Source: a virus. From it: a stretch of DNA of 35,412 nucleotides. Where the stretch lies: IMG/VR virus record IMGVR_UViG_3300022562_001358, positions 1 through 35,412 of that record; one strand, 5' to 3'. Both the position numbers and the translations under genes were made by a program. The number at the start of each line of letters is the position of its first letter. Position 1 is the first letter of the stretch. The notes under the pieces were generated by a model. That model saw only the letters and a list, made by a program, of their open reading frames with translations, had not been told where the DNA came from and ran no database searches. Positions 1 to 8,187 of the stretch are shown one piece after another.

Positions 1-241
1 CCTCGCCATCGTCGTCGTGATGGGTAACGCTTTCCCACTTTGACCCCAAAACACCCCCCCCGGGGAGGGGTTTCGGCCCCACCCCCCATGGGGACCCCCC
101 GAGGGCATTTGCTTTCGCAATTTTTGAACAAAAAACACGTTCAAAACCAGCACTTTGCGAGCGTTTCGCCGCGTTAAGCGGTTGAAAGTTCGCGTTTTTC
201 GTTTCAAGATGCAGGAAATCCCACTTGCCGGAGTTCAAAGT
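1..241. other. Leader region upstream of the terminase genes
   Basis: No complete gene is visible here. Frame 2 is open from base 2 to a TGA at 41-43 and would encode a short hydrophobic tail ending NAFPL; this could be the 3' end of a gene cut by the window edge, but 13 codons cannot prove it. Bases 50-100 are runs of C and G that form the hairpin listed separately. A smaller hairpin, TTGC-TTTC-GCAA at 109-120 followed by five T residues, resembles a weak intrinsic terminator. The packaging-site region of many phages lies close to the small terminase gene, but no cos or pac motif can be recognised by eye. Confidence 0.5.
62..85. terminator. GC-only hairpin before the terminase operon
   Basis: GGGGAGGGG at 62-70 can pair with CCCCACCCC at 77-85 around a TTTCGG loop, with one A-A mismatch in the middle. 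Further C and G runs on both sides allow alternative folds. There is no T tract directly after it; the nearest is at 121-125. It could end transcription from the left or mark a packaging or DNA-structure site. Direction is unknown. Confidence 0.4.
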
Positions 242-634
242 GTGAGAGAGGCGCCGAAAAAAGAGAACCGCGGAGGGGCGAGACCCAATTCCGGGCCGAA
301 AAAGGAGACTTTGTCGGTTCGGCAGGTCAAGGAGATGCGGGACAAGGCCCGGGAGTACGCGAAAAAGTACGGCAAGACGATTGACGAGATCCTGCTGGAC
401 TTCGTTTACGGGGTGGCCGAGATCAGGATCACGGCGGAAGGGGATGGCGACACCGTCGAGGACATAATCAGCAAGAAAGTCAGCACCCGCGATCGGATCG
501 CCTGCATCAAGCTGTGGAAGGAATACACCTCGCCGAAGCTGGCCGAGGGCGGGCCGGCGGACACGGCGCTGGGTCCGGCGCTGTACCTGCCGGAGTTGGC
601 GAAGGCCGAGGTCATCCCGATCAAGCCTGAATGA
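242..634 (+). CDS. terS: Terminase small subunit (putative)
   Basis: This is the likely DNA-recognition subunit of the packaging motor. Close to the N-terminus is a GGARPNSGPKK stretch, a signature seen in many phage small terminases (GGARPGAGRPK-like), followed by a mainly helical, charged region. The frame is open from an ATG at 155 and has another ATG at 209, but neither has a ribosome-binding site. The GTG at 242 has GGAG eight bases upstream and gives a 130-residue protein starting VREAPKK, so it is preferred. The gene overlaps the large terminase by ATGA, the expected partner. The residues after the signature are not recognisable, so the call rests on the motif, the size and the neighbour. 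Confidence 0.72.
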   Translation: MREAPKKENRGGARPNSGPKKETLSVRQVKEMRDKAREYAKKYGKTIDEILLDFVYGVAEIRITAEGDGDTVEDIISKKVSTRDRIACIKLWKEYTSPKLAEGGPADTALGPALYLPELAKAEVIPIKPE

Positions 635-2088
635 GTTGGAGGCCGCATGCGGGAGCCCAGGAACGGTTCCTTGCGCGCCCGGAGTTCGAGGTCCTGTTCG
701 GGGGCGCGGCCGGCCCCGGCAAGACAGACTGCCTGGTCGCTGCGCTGGCGCGGGATATCGAGCACCCGAAGTATCACGGGCTGATCCTGCGGCGGACCTT
801 TCCGCAGTTGCAGGAGATCATCGACCGCTGCCTGCAGTTGTACCCGCTGATGGGCGGGACGTTCCGGGTCACCGACAAGCGGTGGGTGTTCCCGTCCGGG
901 GCCAGGATCGACCTTGGGCATATGCAGCACGAAAACGACAAGTACAATTACCAGGGCAAGGAGTTCCACCGCGTCGGGTTTGACGAGCTCACCCAGTTCA
1001 CCGAGACCCAGTACACCTACCTGTTCTCCCGCGTCCGCACGACCGAGTCGGAGATCATCCCTCAGATAGTCTCGACCACCAACCCGGGCGGCATCGGGCA
1101 TGTCTGGGTGAAGGAACGGTTCCAGCCCGAGAAACGTGCGCTCATTCCGTACCGCGACCCGCACACCGGCCTGACCCGGATATTCGTGCCGGCGACCATC
1201 GAGGACAATCCCAGCCTGTTCGACAACGACCCGGTCTACCTGGCCCGCCTCGAGGCCCTGCCGGAGGTCGAAAAGATGCGCCTGCGGTTCGGCGTCTGGG
1301 ACGCGTTCGAGGGCCAGGTGTTCCCGGAGCTATCGCAGCGGGTCCACGGTTGCGAGCCGTTCGAGATCCCGCCGGAGTGGGAGCGGTTCTGCGTCCTGGA
1401 CTGGGGCTTCTCGAAACCGTTCTCGGTCGGCTGGTACGCGGTCGACTTTGACGACATCCTGTACCGATACCGGGAGTGGTACGGCTGCAAGAAGGAGGTC
1501 AGCGGGGGCGAGAGCGACACGGGCCTGAAAATGCCCGCGTGGGAAGTTGCGCGCGGGATACTAGAACGCGAGCGAAATGCGGGCGATAATGTCCGCATTC
1601 GGATTGCGGACCCGTCGATATGGCACCCGCGCCCGGACAGCCGGCGATCGGAGTCGCGAGGCCCGACGATTTTCGAGGACTTCGCGAACGAGCGCGTGTA
1701 CTTCACGAAGGCCGACAATGAGCGTCTACACGGCAAGCTGCAGGTCCACAAGCGCCTCGAGACCGAGACCGAGGTCGACCCGGAAACCGGCGAGGTGATT
1801 TCCGATATGCCACGACTCCAGGTGTTCAACAATTGCCACGGATTCTGGCGCACAATGCCGCAGTTGTACGAGGACCCGAGGAACCCCGACGATGTCGATA
1901 CAGACCAGGAGGAGCACATCTACGACGAGCTCCGGTATGCCTGCATGGCCCGCCCGATCCGCCCGAAACGGGTCGAGCGCATCCCGGCCGGGTCCTTCCG
2001 CGGCGAGCGCGACAAGCTCCTCCGGGCGAAGCGTTACGCGCAACGGTTCGGTGTCTCCATTGAGGTCGCTTACAGGAAAATTCGCTAG
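631..2088 (+). CDS. terL: Terminase large subunit
   Basis: This 485-residue protein is the ATPase-nuclease that cuts concatemeric phage DNA and drives it into the prohead. The ATPase domain has a Walker A-like GGAAGPGKT at residues 24-32, with the lysine at 31, and a Walker B-like VGFDE ending in D118-E119. An STTNPGG stretch near residue 150 fits the coupling-motif region of this family. The C-terminal RNase H-like nuclease starts around FCVLDWGF, where D257 is a candidate metal ligand, and continues to an IADPSIW segment with another acidic residue. The length is normal for the family. It starts with the ATGA overlap from the small subunit and ends in TAGTG, overlapping the portal gene by one base, so the three are probably translationally coupled. 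Confidence 0.95.
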   Translation: MSWRPHAGAQERFLARPEFEVLFGGAAGPGKTDCLVAALARDIEHPKYHGLILRRTFPQLQEIIDRCLQLYPLMGGTFRVTDKRWVFPSGARIDLGHMQHENDKYNYQGKEFHRVGFDELTQFTETQYTYLFSRVRTTESEIIPQIVSTTNPGGIGHVWVKERFQPEKRALIPYRDPHTGLTRIFVPATIEDNPSLFDNDPVYLARLEALPEVEKMRLRFGVWDAFEGQVFPELSQRVHGCEPFEIPPEWERFCVLDWGFSKPFSVGWYAVDFDDILYRYREWYGCKKEVSGGESDTGLKMPAWEVARGILERERNAGDNVRIRIADPSIWHPRPDSRRSESRGPTIFEDFANERVYFTKADNERLHGKLQVHKRLETETEVDPETGEVISDMPRLQVFNNCHGFWRTMPQLYEDPRNPDDVDTDQEEHIYDELRYACMARPIRPKRVERIPAGSFRGERDKLLRAKRYAQRFGVSIEVAYRKIR

Positions 2089-3869
2089 TGGCTACTGATC
2101 TGCAGAAAGAGTGGGAGGAGCGCATAAAGGCCGCTTGTAAGTGCCAGGAGGAATGGAAGGCCAAGTTCAAGGTCGACGCCGGCATCGCGTATTTCGAGGG
2201 CCAGTACAACCCCGGTTACCCACAGGAGGAGTGGATCAATATCAACAAGATCTACTCCCATTTACAGGCACAGTTGCCGAAACTGTACTCGGTGGACCCG
2301 TACTTCTACGTCAAGGTCAAGAAATCCCGCTCCCTGGCGGTCGAGGAGATCATCGAGTTCGAGCGGCGCGGCAAGGTCCGGCAGTCGATGCTTAACTACA
2401 TGAAGGGCGAGCTCGGGCTGAAAGAGAAGGCCCGGATGGCGATCCAGGACGCGCACTTCATGTTCGGGATCATCAAGGTCCGCCGGGCGTCCGACTACAA
2501 GGACAACCCGGAGGCCGGCCAGCCGATCCGGGACGACGCTGGCACGGAACTGATGTCCGACGACGGCCAGCCGCTGATCTATCCTGACTACATCCCGGTC
2601 AACGAGCGGTACGAGATCTGCCGGGTCCACCCGAATGACTTTGTGACCGGGGAGTATGCCGGCCCGCTCGAGTACACCTGGCCGTTCCTCGCCAGCCGGG
2701 AGCAGCTAACCAAAGAGGAGGCCCTCAACGACCGCCGGTTCAAAAAGTCCCTGGTCAAAAAAACCAAGGGCAAGGCCCGGAAGCAGGACAAGGCCGGCCT
2801 GACCTCGGCATTTAGCTCCAGGTTCGTGGAGAAGGACGCGGACGAGCACAACATTATCGACGTCTGGGAGATTTACGATCTCAAGAAAAAGGAATGGCTG
2901 ATCATGGCGGAGGGGTCCGAGGACCTCTGGATGAAGCCGGAGCCGCTCCCGAAGGGCGTCGAGAAACACCCGTTTGCCATCCTGCGATTCACCCTGCGAG
3001 ACAGTTCCTTCTACCCGATCCCGCCGGTATTCAACGCGATCGACCCGCAGCGCGAGATGTCGCTGTCGCGGTCCCGGATGATGACGCACCGGAAACGGTT
3101 CAACCGGAAGTACGGGGTGGTCGTCAACAAGCTCGAGGACCCGGATATCGAGATCCAGAAGCTCGAGGCCGGCGAGGACGGCACCGTCCTGCGCTACCTG
3201 GCGAACGGCGCGGTCGAGGCGATCAGCGATGCACCGCTCGACCAGACCAGCGTCCAGGAACTGGCGATGCTGAACAACGACATCGTGGAGGCCCTCGGCA
3301 CCCCGGACATGGCGCGCGGCATCTCGAGCGCGGACTCGGCGACCGAGGCCGACATCCTGGACGCCCGGCTGGGCATCCGGGAGGGCGATCGGATGTCGAT
3401 GGTGGTCGATTTCATCCTGACCGTGGCCCGGAAGCTGGACCAGCTGATCCAGGCGCATATCACGGGCGACGAGGCAGTCAAGATCACCGGCCCGGACGGC
3501 GAGGTCTGGACCTCGATCCGGGAGGCCGACTACGAGGAGATCAACGGTGAGTTCGACTACGAGGTCAACGTCGGCGCCTCCCAGCCGCGGCTGCCGGACA
3601 TCGAGCGGGCGCAGTTGATTGCGTTCGTATCCCAGGTCCTGATCCCGTTCCCGGCCCTGATGACCAACAAGATGCTGATGAAAAAATTCGCGGAGTTGTT
3701 CCATATCGCGGACGACTCCATGATCGAGAGCCTGGTGGAACTGGGCAAGGCCGTGACATCCGGCCAGTTGCCGGCGCCTGGCGCGCAGGGCGGCGGGCCG
3801 TCCAACAACCCGATCGCGTCGATCCTGGGCGCGGCCGGCGGACCCGGTGGCGGGAGGGCAGGACAATGA
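2088..3869 (+). CDS. Portal protein
   Basis: This 593-residue protein is the likely portal: the dodecameric ring at one capsid vertex through which DNA enters and leaves. It starts at a GTG overlapping the terminase stop codon. The call rests on position directly after the large terminase, on size, and on portal-like features. The N-terminal third has conserved-looking aromatic and glycine residues around YFEGQYNPGYP and NINKIYSHLQAQLPKLY, and a central segment reads PFAILRFTLRDSSFYPIPP. A long helical region follows, including the TPDMARGISSADSATEADIL stretch. A Gly/Pro-rich C-terminal tail ends the protein. The length suits the larger portals of short-tailed phages. It overlaps the next gene by ATGA. 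Confidence 0.88.
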   Translation: MATDLQKEWEERIKAACKCQEEWKAKFKVDAGIAYFEGQYNPGYPQEEWININKIYSHLQAQLPKLYSVDPYFYVKVKKSRSLAVEEIIEFERRGKVRQSMLNYMKGELGLKEKARMAIQDAHFMFGIIKVRRASDYKDNPEAGQPIRDDAGTELMSDDGQPLIYPDYIPVNERYEICRVHPNDFVTGEYAGPLEYTWPFLASREQLTKEEALNDRRFKKSLVKKTKGKARKQDKAGLTSAFSSRFVEKDADEHNIIDVWEIYDLKKKEWLIMAEGSEDLWMKPEPLPKGVEKHPFAILRFTLRDSSFYPIPPVFNAIDPQREMSLSRSRMMTHRKRFNRKYGVVVNKLEDPDIEIQKLEAGEDGTVLRYLANGAVEAISDAPLDQTSVQELAMLNNDIVEALGTPDMARGISSADSATEADILDARLGIREGDRMSMVVDFILTVARKLDQLIQAHITGDEAVKITGPDGEVWTSIREADYEEINGEFDYEVNVGASQPRLPDIERAQLIAFVSQVLIPFPALMTNKMLMKKFAELFHIADDSMIESLVELGKAVTSGQLPAPGAQGGGPSNNPIASILGAAGGPGGGRAGQ

Positions 3870-4234
3870 ACGATCGCGTTAGGGGCATGAATTCCGGTTT
3901 CAGTCAGGCCGGCGCGGACGTTGTGCGCTACGACGAGAAGGCGCGCAGCGAGTTGATGCGCCGACTGGCAGCCATACAGTTGCAGCAGGACCAGATGAGG
4001 CGCCTGCAGTCCATGTATTCGGTAAAACGGGCCTTGCTTGGCGGCGGAAGCGAGTTTCTCGGCGCGTATCCGTTTCAGTTAGGGTCCGGCAGCATGCCGG
4101 CAGGCATGGCAGAAGTCATGGCGGAAGGCCAGTTGAGAGCCCTGATGGAGGCCTACGCGCGGTCGATGGTCCCGACCTCGGCCTCGACGCCGGGGCGGCC
4201 GAACATACCGGCCCCCATGATGCCGAGGTACTGA
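3866..4234 (+). CDS. Hypothetical small protein after the portal
   Basis: The function is not recognised. It encodes 122 residues starting at an ATG that overlaps the portal stop codon. The central part is a glutamine-, arginine- and leucine-rich helix (RRLAAIQLQQDQMRRLQSMY) that could form a coiled coil. It is followed by a glycine-rich linker and a methionine/alanine-rich helix. The C-terminus is proline-rich and ends in MMPRY. Its place between portal and scaffold suggests a head-assembly or virion role, but nothing in the sequence proves it. The next gene begins one base inside its stop codon. Confidence 0.7.
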   Translation: MNDRVRGMNSGFSQAGADVVRYDEKARSELMRRLAAIQLQQDQMRRLQSMYSVKRALLGGGSEFLGAYPFQLGSGSMPAGMAEVMAEGQLRALMEAYARSMVPTSASTPGRPNIPAPMMPRY

Positions 4235-4494
4235 TGCCGATTTACGAGTACCGCTGCCCAGGCTGCCACGAACTGACCGAGGCCTACCGGCGCGTGTCCG
4301 AGCGCAACGACGCGCCCGCCTGCCGGGCCTGCGGTGGCGCGACCAACAAGATCATATCCGCCGGCCGGGTTCACCCGGACTTCTCGCCGTATTACGACGA
4401 CAACCTGGAGGCCTGGGTAAAGTCCAAGCAGCACCGCAAGAAAATCATGCGCGAGCAGGGCGTAGTTGAGGCCTACGGTAAGGGCTGGCGATGA
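4234..4494 (+). CDS. FmdB-like zinc-ribbon protein
   Basis: This 86-residue protein opens with MPIYEYRCPGC, the classic N-terminus of the FmdB/CxxC zinc-ribbon family, and has a second pair CRACGG about 20 residues later. Together they give two CxxC knuckles able to bind one zinc ion. The C-terminal half is charged and helical (KSKQHRKKIMREQG). Family members are widespread in bacteria and phages, annotated as putative regulators, with little direct biochemistry. The location inside the head operon is notable: it may act during late expression or assembly, but this is inference. It overlaps both neighbours by a few bases. Confidence 0.82.
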   Translation: MPIYEYRCPGCHELTEAYRRVSERNDAPACRACGGATNKIISAGRVHPDFSPYYDDNLEAWVKSKQHRKKIMREQGVVEAYGKGWR

Positions 4495-4676
4495 AAATAT
4501 GCGACAAGTGCCGTGACAAGGTCCCGGCCGTGACGGCCGTGTTTATCGAGTCAGAGGGCACGGAGTACCATGTGTGCCAGCGGCACAAGGACGAATTGGA
4601 AGCGTTTTTCCTTGAGGTTGAGAAAAAACGTCGTACAATCTGGTCTAAGAACCCCGGGAATACCCCGGAGAAGTAG
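4491..4676 (+). CDS. Small zinc-finger-like protein
   Basis: This 61-residue protein starts at an ATG overlapping the previous stop codon. MKICDKC gives a CxxC near the N-terminus, and HVCQRH about 22 residues later supplies a cysteine and a histidine in CxxH spacing, so a CCCH-type zinc site is plausible. The remainder is an acidic then basic helix (ELEAFFLEVEKKRR). It is the second zinc-binding candidate in a row here. No specific family is recognised. A gap of nine bases separates it from the scaffold gene. Confidence 0.7.
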   Translation: MKICDKCRDKVPAVTAVFIESEGTEYHVCQRHKDELEAFFLEVEKKRRTIWSKNPGNTPEK

Positions 4677-4685
4677 GAAACAGAA

Positions 4686-5489
4686 ATGGCAGAACCCGCA
4701 GCAGGCGCTGATGGGCAAGCCGCACCGGCGGACCAAACGGCAACCGTCGCGGCACCCACGGCGACGCAAGGACAATCGGCCCAGAGCAGTCAGGCAACCC
4801 AGCGTGGATCTGACGGCGTAGCAGTAACGGAGGAGTCGTTTTTCGATCCCAAGTCGATCGCCGACAAACCCGAGTTAATGCAGGCTTACAAGCAGATGCA
4901 AAAAGACTACACGAAAGGCAAACAAGCCATTCGTGCAGCACAGCAAAAGATCGAAGCCTATGACCGGGCAATGCAGGACCCGCACGGAACGATTCGTGCG
5001 CTTGCACAGCAGTACGGCCTGTCCGTGATCGACGGCAAGCCGAATGTGCAGGGCGACCAGGAGTTCGCTCCGAAGTCGTGGGACGACGTCATTGCCTACG
5101 CGAAGCAGCAGGTCCTGGGCGAGATCAGTCCGCTTGTAAACGAGGTGAAGGGCTTAAAGCAGCGCAGCATCGAGTCGCACTTCGACTCTGAATACCCGGA
5201 CTGGCGACAGTACGAGGATCAGATGGTCGGGGTGCTGAAGCAACACCCGACGCTCGCGAACGACCCGGATACGCTGTACCGCATGTCGGTGCCGCAGGAA
5301 GTGGTCGAGGCCCGGGCCTACAACAAGGCTCTGCAGAAACTCAAAAACGGCAACGACGCGGCGAAAGCCGGTGGGGCGATCAGGACGACTCAGGCAACGT
5401 CGGAAAAACCGACTGGTGCGCTGACCCTCAACCAGGCCTATGAGTTTGCGCGGAATGCGCTGAAGGGCAAGGGGTTGGCGCCTCAGTAA
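4686..5489 (+). CDS. Scaffolding protein (putative)
   Basis: This 267-residue protein lies just before the major capsid gene, the usual place for a scaffold, which guides capsid assembly from inside and is then removed. The first 45 residues are low-complexity Ala/Gln/Thr/Pro. They are followed by charged helices (ELMQAYKQMQKDYTKGKQAI and AAQQKIEAYDRAMQ) likely to form coiled coils, and a basic, helical C-terminus (ALTLNQAYEFARNALKGKG), a typical place for the capsid-binding end of scaffolds. The start has TAGGAA upstream. No protease domain is visible, so capsid maturation cleavage, if any, would need another gene. Confidence comes from context and composition rather than a sharp motif. Confidence 0.78.
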   Translation: MAEPAAGADGQAAPADQTATVAAPTATQGQSAQSSQATQRGSDGVAVTEESFFDPKSIADKPELMQAYKQMQKDYTKGKQAIRAAQQKIEAYDRAMQDPHGTIRALAQQYGLSVIDGKPNVQGDQEFAPKSWDDVIAYAKQQVLGEISPLVNEVKGLKQRSIESHFDSEYPDWRQYEDQMVGVLKQHPTLANDPDTLYRMSVPQEVVEARAYNKALQKLKNGNDAAKAGGAIRTTQATSEKPTGALTLNQAYEFARNALKGKGLAPQ

Positions 5490-5512
5490 CTGACTTAATC
5501 TGAGGTGATGAA

Positions 5513-6628
5513 ATGGCTACGATTGGCGATACTGGCGCCCCCAGTACAAATACAGTCTATTACGACGCCCTATTGTCCACGACGCTCGACGCGTACGTTG
5601 GCTCGGGCTCCATGTTCGACAACATTTTCAAGGACTCTGCGTTCATGGCCGCGCTCCGCATGTTCGACGCGGTGCAGACGCAGAACGGTGGCGAGCGTAT
5701 CCGCGCGCCGCTGATGTACGAAAAGAACAGCACGGTAAAGTCCTACTCCGACTACGACACGCTGGATACGACCCCGCAGGACGGGATGACGACCGCCTTC
5801 TACGAGTGGGCGGAGGTCGGCGGAACGATCTCCATTTCCCGCAAGGAGGAACGTCAGAACTCCGGCGAGGCGGCGATCATTGGTCTGCTGAGCTCCAAAG
5901 TGAAGCAGGCCGAGATGTCGATGCGCGAGGAACTGAACCGGCAGCTGGTTGCCGGCACGGTCAGCGGCACGGCCTTCATACCGGGTAACGGCGCGAAGGA
6001 CCTGTATCCGCTCGGTTACTTCCTCCGCAAGGACAACACGGCCAACCCGTCGGCTGGCGGCAACGTCGGCAACATCGACGCGTCGACCGAGTCCTGGTGG
6101 AGGCATAAAACCGCCGTCGCGGACTCCGGCTCGGCCGACACCGGCAACTCCTTCGCCCTGTCCGTTTCGACGTACAAGGGCCTGGTGGTCGCGCTGAAGC
6201 GGATGTACAACTACTGCACCCGCGGCTCGGGTGGCGCGCCGAACCTGATCCTGTTCGACCAGACCTCGTATGAGACCTACGAGAATGCCCTGGACGACAA
6301 GGTCCGCTACTCCAACACGAAACTCGCCGACATGGGCTTCGATAACATCAAGCTCCGCGGCGCGACCTGCGTGTGGGACGAGCAGGTTCCGTCGATCGAT
6401 GACGGCCTGGCCGCTGCCTCGGCAACGGACGGAACGGCGTTTTTCCTCAACACGAACTTTTACAAGCTGATCATCGACTCGCAGACCGACGTCGTGACCA
6501 CGCCGTTCGTCGAACCGGAAAATCAAACCGCCAAAACGGCAAAAATCCTTTTTATGGGCAATAGTGCCGTTTCGAACCTGCGGAAACTCGGTGTGCTGTA
6601 CGGCATAAGCTCCAGCATCGTTGCGTAA
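5513..6628 (+). CDS. Major capsid protein
   Basis: This 371-residue protein is the likely shell subunit with an HK97-type fold. It follows the scaffold gene, has a strong ribosome-binding site (GAGGTGAT) and is flanked by short untranslated gaps, unlike the tightly overlapped genes around it, which fits very high expression. Visible family-like features include the N-terminal region, an LYEKNSTVKSYSDYDTLDTT-type segment (from the MYEKN residues onward), a helix around VKQAEMSMREELNRQLV, and a C-terminal NFYKLIIDSQTDVVTTPF segment ending with a short hydrophobic strand. No long cleavable prodomain is evident. The exact subfamily (for example whether it carries an insertion domain) cannot be settled by eye. 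Confidence 0.9.
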   Translation: MATIGDTGAPSTNTVYYDALLSTTLDAYVGSGSMFDNIFKDSAFMAALRMFDAVQTQNGGERIRAPLMYEKNSTVKSYSDYDTLDTTPQDGMTTAFYEWAEVGGTISISRKEERQNSGEAAIIGLLSSKVKQAEMSMREELNRQLVAGTVSGTAFIPGNGAKDLYPLGYFLRKDNTANPSAGGNVGNIDASTESWWRHKTAVADSGSADTGNSFALSVSTYKGLVVALKRMYNYCTRGSGGAPNLILFDQTSYETYENALDDKVRYSNTKLADMGFDNIKLRGATCVWDEQVPSIDDGLAAASATDGTAFFLNTNFYKLIIDSQTDVVTTPFVEPENQTAKTAKILFMGNSAVSNLRKLGVLYGISSSIVA

Positions 6629-6683
6629 TTCTTAACAAAACGGTCGGGTAGGGCGACGTCAGTCACTAAAAGGGAATACAGAA

Positions 6684-7115
6684 ATGCTTTTCAAGAGAAT
6701 CAGCAGGTCGACGGCCGAAACCATATTCATCGTCGTCAAGAACGTGTCCGGCAGTACGCTGACGGCCGGTTACTCCTGCGTGTTCGACGTTGGTGCCAGC
6801 GTGGACGGTGTTCGCGTGACCCAGGCATCGGCTACGGACCTGCAGGCCTATGCCGGCGTGGCGGACGCGGACATCGCCAACGGTGACTACGGCCTGGTCC
6901 AGATCTACGGCTACCGCTCGAGCGTATACGTTTACAGTTCGACGGGAACGTCGGCTGCCGGCGACGAGTTGCTGACGGTTGCGGCGGAGTGGGGCCTCAC
7001 CCCGCAAACAACGTCGGCGGACGCCAAGTCGTGGGGCTTCCTCTGCGAAGCCGTCGCAGGCTCGTCGTCCTCGCGTTACCATACGACCGCGAAGGCGTTT
7101 ATCCGGGCGCTGTAA
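6684..7115 (+). CDS. Small beta-rich head protein, likely decoration
   Basis: This 143-residue protein directly follows the capsid gene, with a GGGAA ribosome-binding site. It is rich in Ser, Thr, Ala, Gly and Val and predicted by eye to be all beta (for example IFIVVKNVSGSTLTAGYSC and LVQIYGYRSSVYVYSS). Proteins with this size, composition and position often bind the outside of the capsid as decoration or stabilising subunits, so that role is inferred. No catalytic motif is visible. It is followed by a perfect ten-base-pair hairpin, so it is probably the last gene of the head transcript. Confidence 0.72.
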   Translation: MLFKRISRSTAETIFIVVKNVSGSTLTAGYSCVFDVGASVDGVRVTQASATDLQAYAGVADADIANGDYGLVQIYGYRSSVYVYSSTGTSAAGDELLTVAAEWGLTPQTTSADAKSWGFLCEAVAGSSSSRYHTTAKAFIRAL

Positions 7116-7124
7116 TGCAGTACA

Positions 7125-7149
7125 CGGCGGGGGCCGCGCGCCCCCGCCG
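7125..7149 (+). terminator. Perfect GC hairpin after the head genes
   Basis: CGGCGGGGGC at 7125-7134 is perfectly complementary to GCCCCCGCCG at 7140-7149 around a five-base loop. It lies ten bases after the stop codon of the decoration-type gene and 19 bases before the glycosyltransferase start. No T tract follows, so it is not a textbook intrinsic terminator. It could attenuate read-through, protect the 3' end of the capsid message, or mark the left edge of the inserted cassette. Confidence 0.65.
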
Positions 7150-7167
7150 ACCCTGGTAGGGAGGGGC

Positions 7168-8187
7168 ATGCGCTATCTGTTCATCGACGCTTCCACGCGT
7201 CTGGAGACCATCCACGACCTCGAGCGTCGCGGTCGCGGCGGCATGGTCTCGTCCCTGTTCAAGGTCACCGACTTCCTGTCGGCCAGGGGCCATGACGTTA
7301 CGGTGGTCTCCGACATCAAGCACGACGGGGTCACGAAGTTCGGGACCAAGTGGCTCCACGAACCCTGGGGCGAATATGACGCCCTTGTAGCGAACCGGGG
7401 CACGGGGGCTGGTTACCCCGCGGTCAAGGCGAGAAAACGCGTCCTGTGGACGCACGATCTGCCTCACAGTGGTTTTATCCCGAATCCGAAAACCATCCGG
7501 GCGTTTGACTACACGGTGTTCATGTCCCGGTACGCGGAGCGGGTCTGGCGGGCCTTCTACAAGCATATCGGCCGGTCGGTCCTGATCCCGAACGGGGTCG
7601 ATCGCCGGCTGTTTTTCGACCGGGGCAAGGAGGCCGACCTGCTGCTGTACGCCTCGGCCCCGAACCGCGGCCTCGAGCGGCTGCCGCTGATCCACGACGC
7701 GGTCCAGACCCGGCTTGGTCGGCCGGTGACCCTGCGGGCCTTCAGCAACCTGGCGATACTGCACCCGGGCGAGGTGGACGAGGGTTTCGACTACAAGAGC
7801 GTCGCCGAGTCCGGCGTGGACCTGCTCGACCCGGTCCCGCAGCAGGACCTGGCCTACCAGCTGGGGCGCGCGGTCGGCCTGCTGATGCCGTCCGCGATGC
7901 CGGAGATCTGCTCGAACATCCTGCTGCAGGCGCTGGCCTCCGGGACGCCGGTATTCACGACGGGCGGGCTGGGTTTCGTAGATGAGTGGGTAACGCACCG
8001 CAAGAACGGCATGCTGACCAGGTTCGGGCCGTGGGACTATATGATTTACACCGTGGAAACCGTCCGAAACCTGGTCGAGTATCTGGACAACCCAAGGCTC
8101 CAGAAACGGATGCAGCGAAGGGCTGAGGAAACCGCATTGTGGAATTGGATCGACGTAGGAAAAGCATGGGAACGGCTCTTAAACTAA
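7168..8187 (+). CDS. GT4-like glycosyltransferase
   Basis: This 339-residue protein is likely a GT-B-fold retaining glycosyltransferase that moves a sugar from a nucleotide-sugar to an acceptor. The ATG at 7168 is chosen because GGGAGGGG lies just upstream; the open frame further left is antisense-like filler. The N-terminal half begins MRYLFIDAS and has a glycine-rich RGGMVSSLFKVTDFL loop. The second half holds IPNGVDRRLF, typical of the start of the C-terminal Rossmann domain in GT4 enzymes. LMPSAMPEICSNILLQALAS follows, matching the family's E-x7-E donor-binding region (PE...LQALASGTPVFTT). A phage could use it to modify its own capsid, its DNA or the host surface; the acceptor is unknown. 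It overlaps the methyltransferase gene. Confidence 0.88.
   Translation: MRYLFIDASTRLETIHDLERRGRGGMVSSLFKVTDFLSARGHDVTVVSDIKHDGVTKFGTKWLHEPWGEYDALVANRGTGAGYPAVKARKRVLWTHDLPHSGFIPNPKTIRAFDYTVFMSRYAERVWRAFYKHIGRSVLIPNGVDRRLFFDRGKEADLLLYASAPNRGLERLPLIHDAVQTRLGRPVTLRAFSNLAILHPGEVDEGFDYKSVAESGVDLLDPVPQQDLAYQLGRAVGLLMPSAMPEICSNILLQALASGTPVFTTGGLGFVDEWVTHRKNGMLTRFGPWDYMIYTVETVRNLVEYLDNPRLQKRMQRRAEETALWNWIDVGKAWERLLN

Noticed and set aside
2-43. Partial gene ending at 43
   Set aside because: Thirteen codons ahead of a stop could arise by chance; noted in the leader entry only.
2706-3866. Long minus-strand open frame (386 codons) opposite the portal gene
   Set aside because: It is a mirror of a high-GC coding strand, is rich in Arg, Asp and His with no motif, and covers a well-supported portal gene in the same interval.
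5570-6526. Minus-strand open frame of 318 codons opposite the capsid gene
   Set aside because: Same antisense effect of GC-rich codons; no ribosome-binding site or recognisable domain.
6979-7167. Longer start for the GT4-like gene
   Set aside because: The added 63 residues are basic, low-complexity and overlap the previous gene and the hairpin; the ATG at 7168 has GGGAGGGG.
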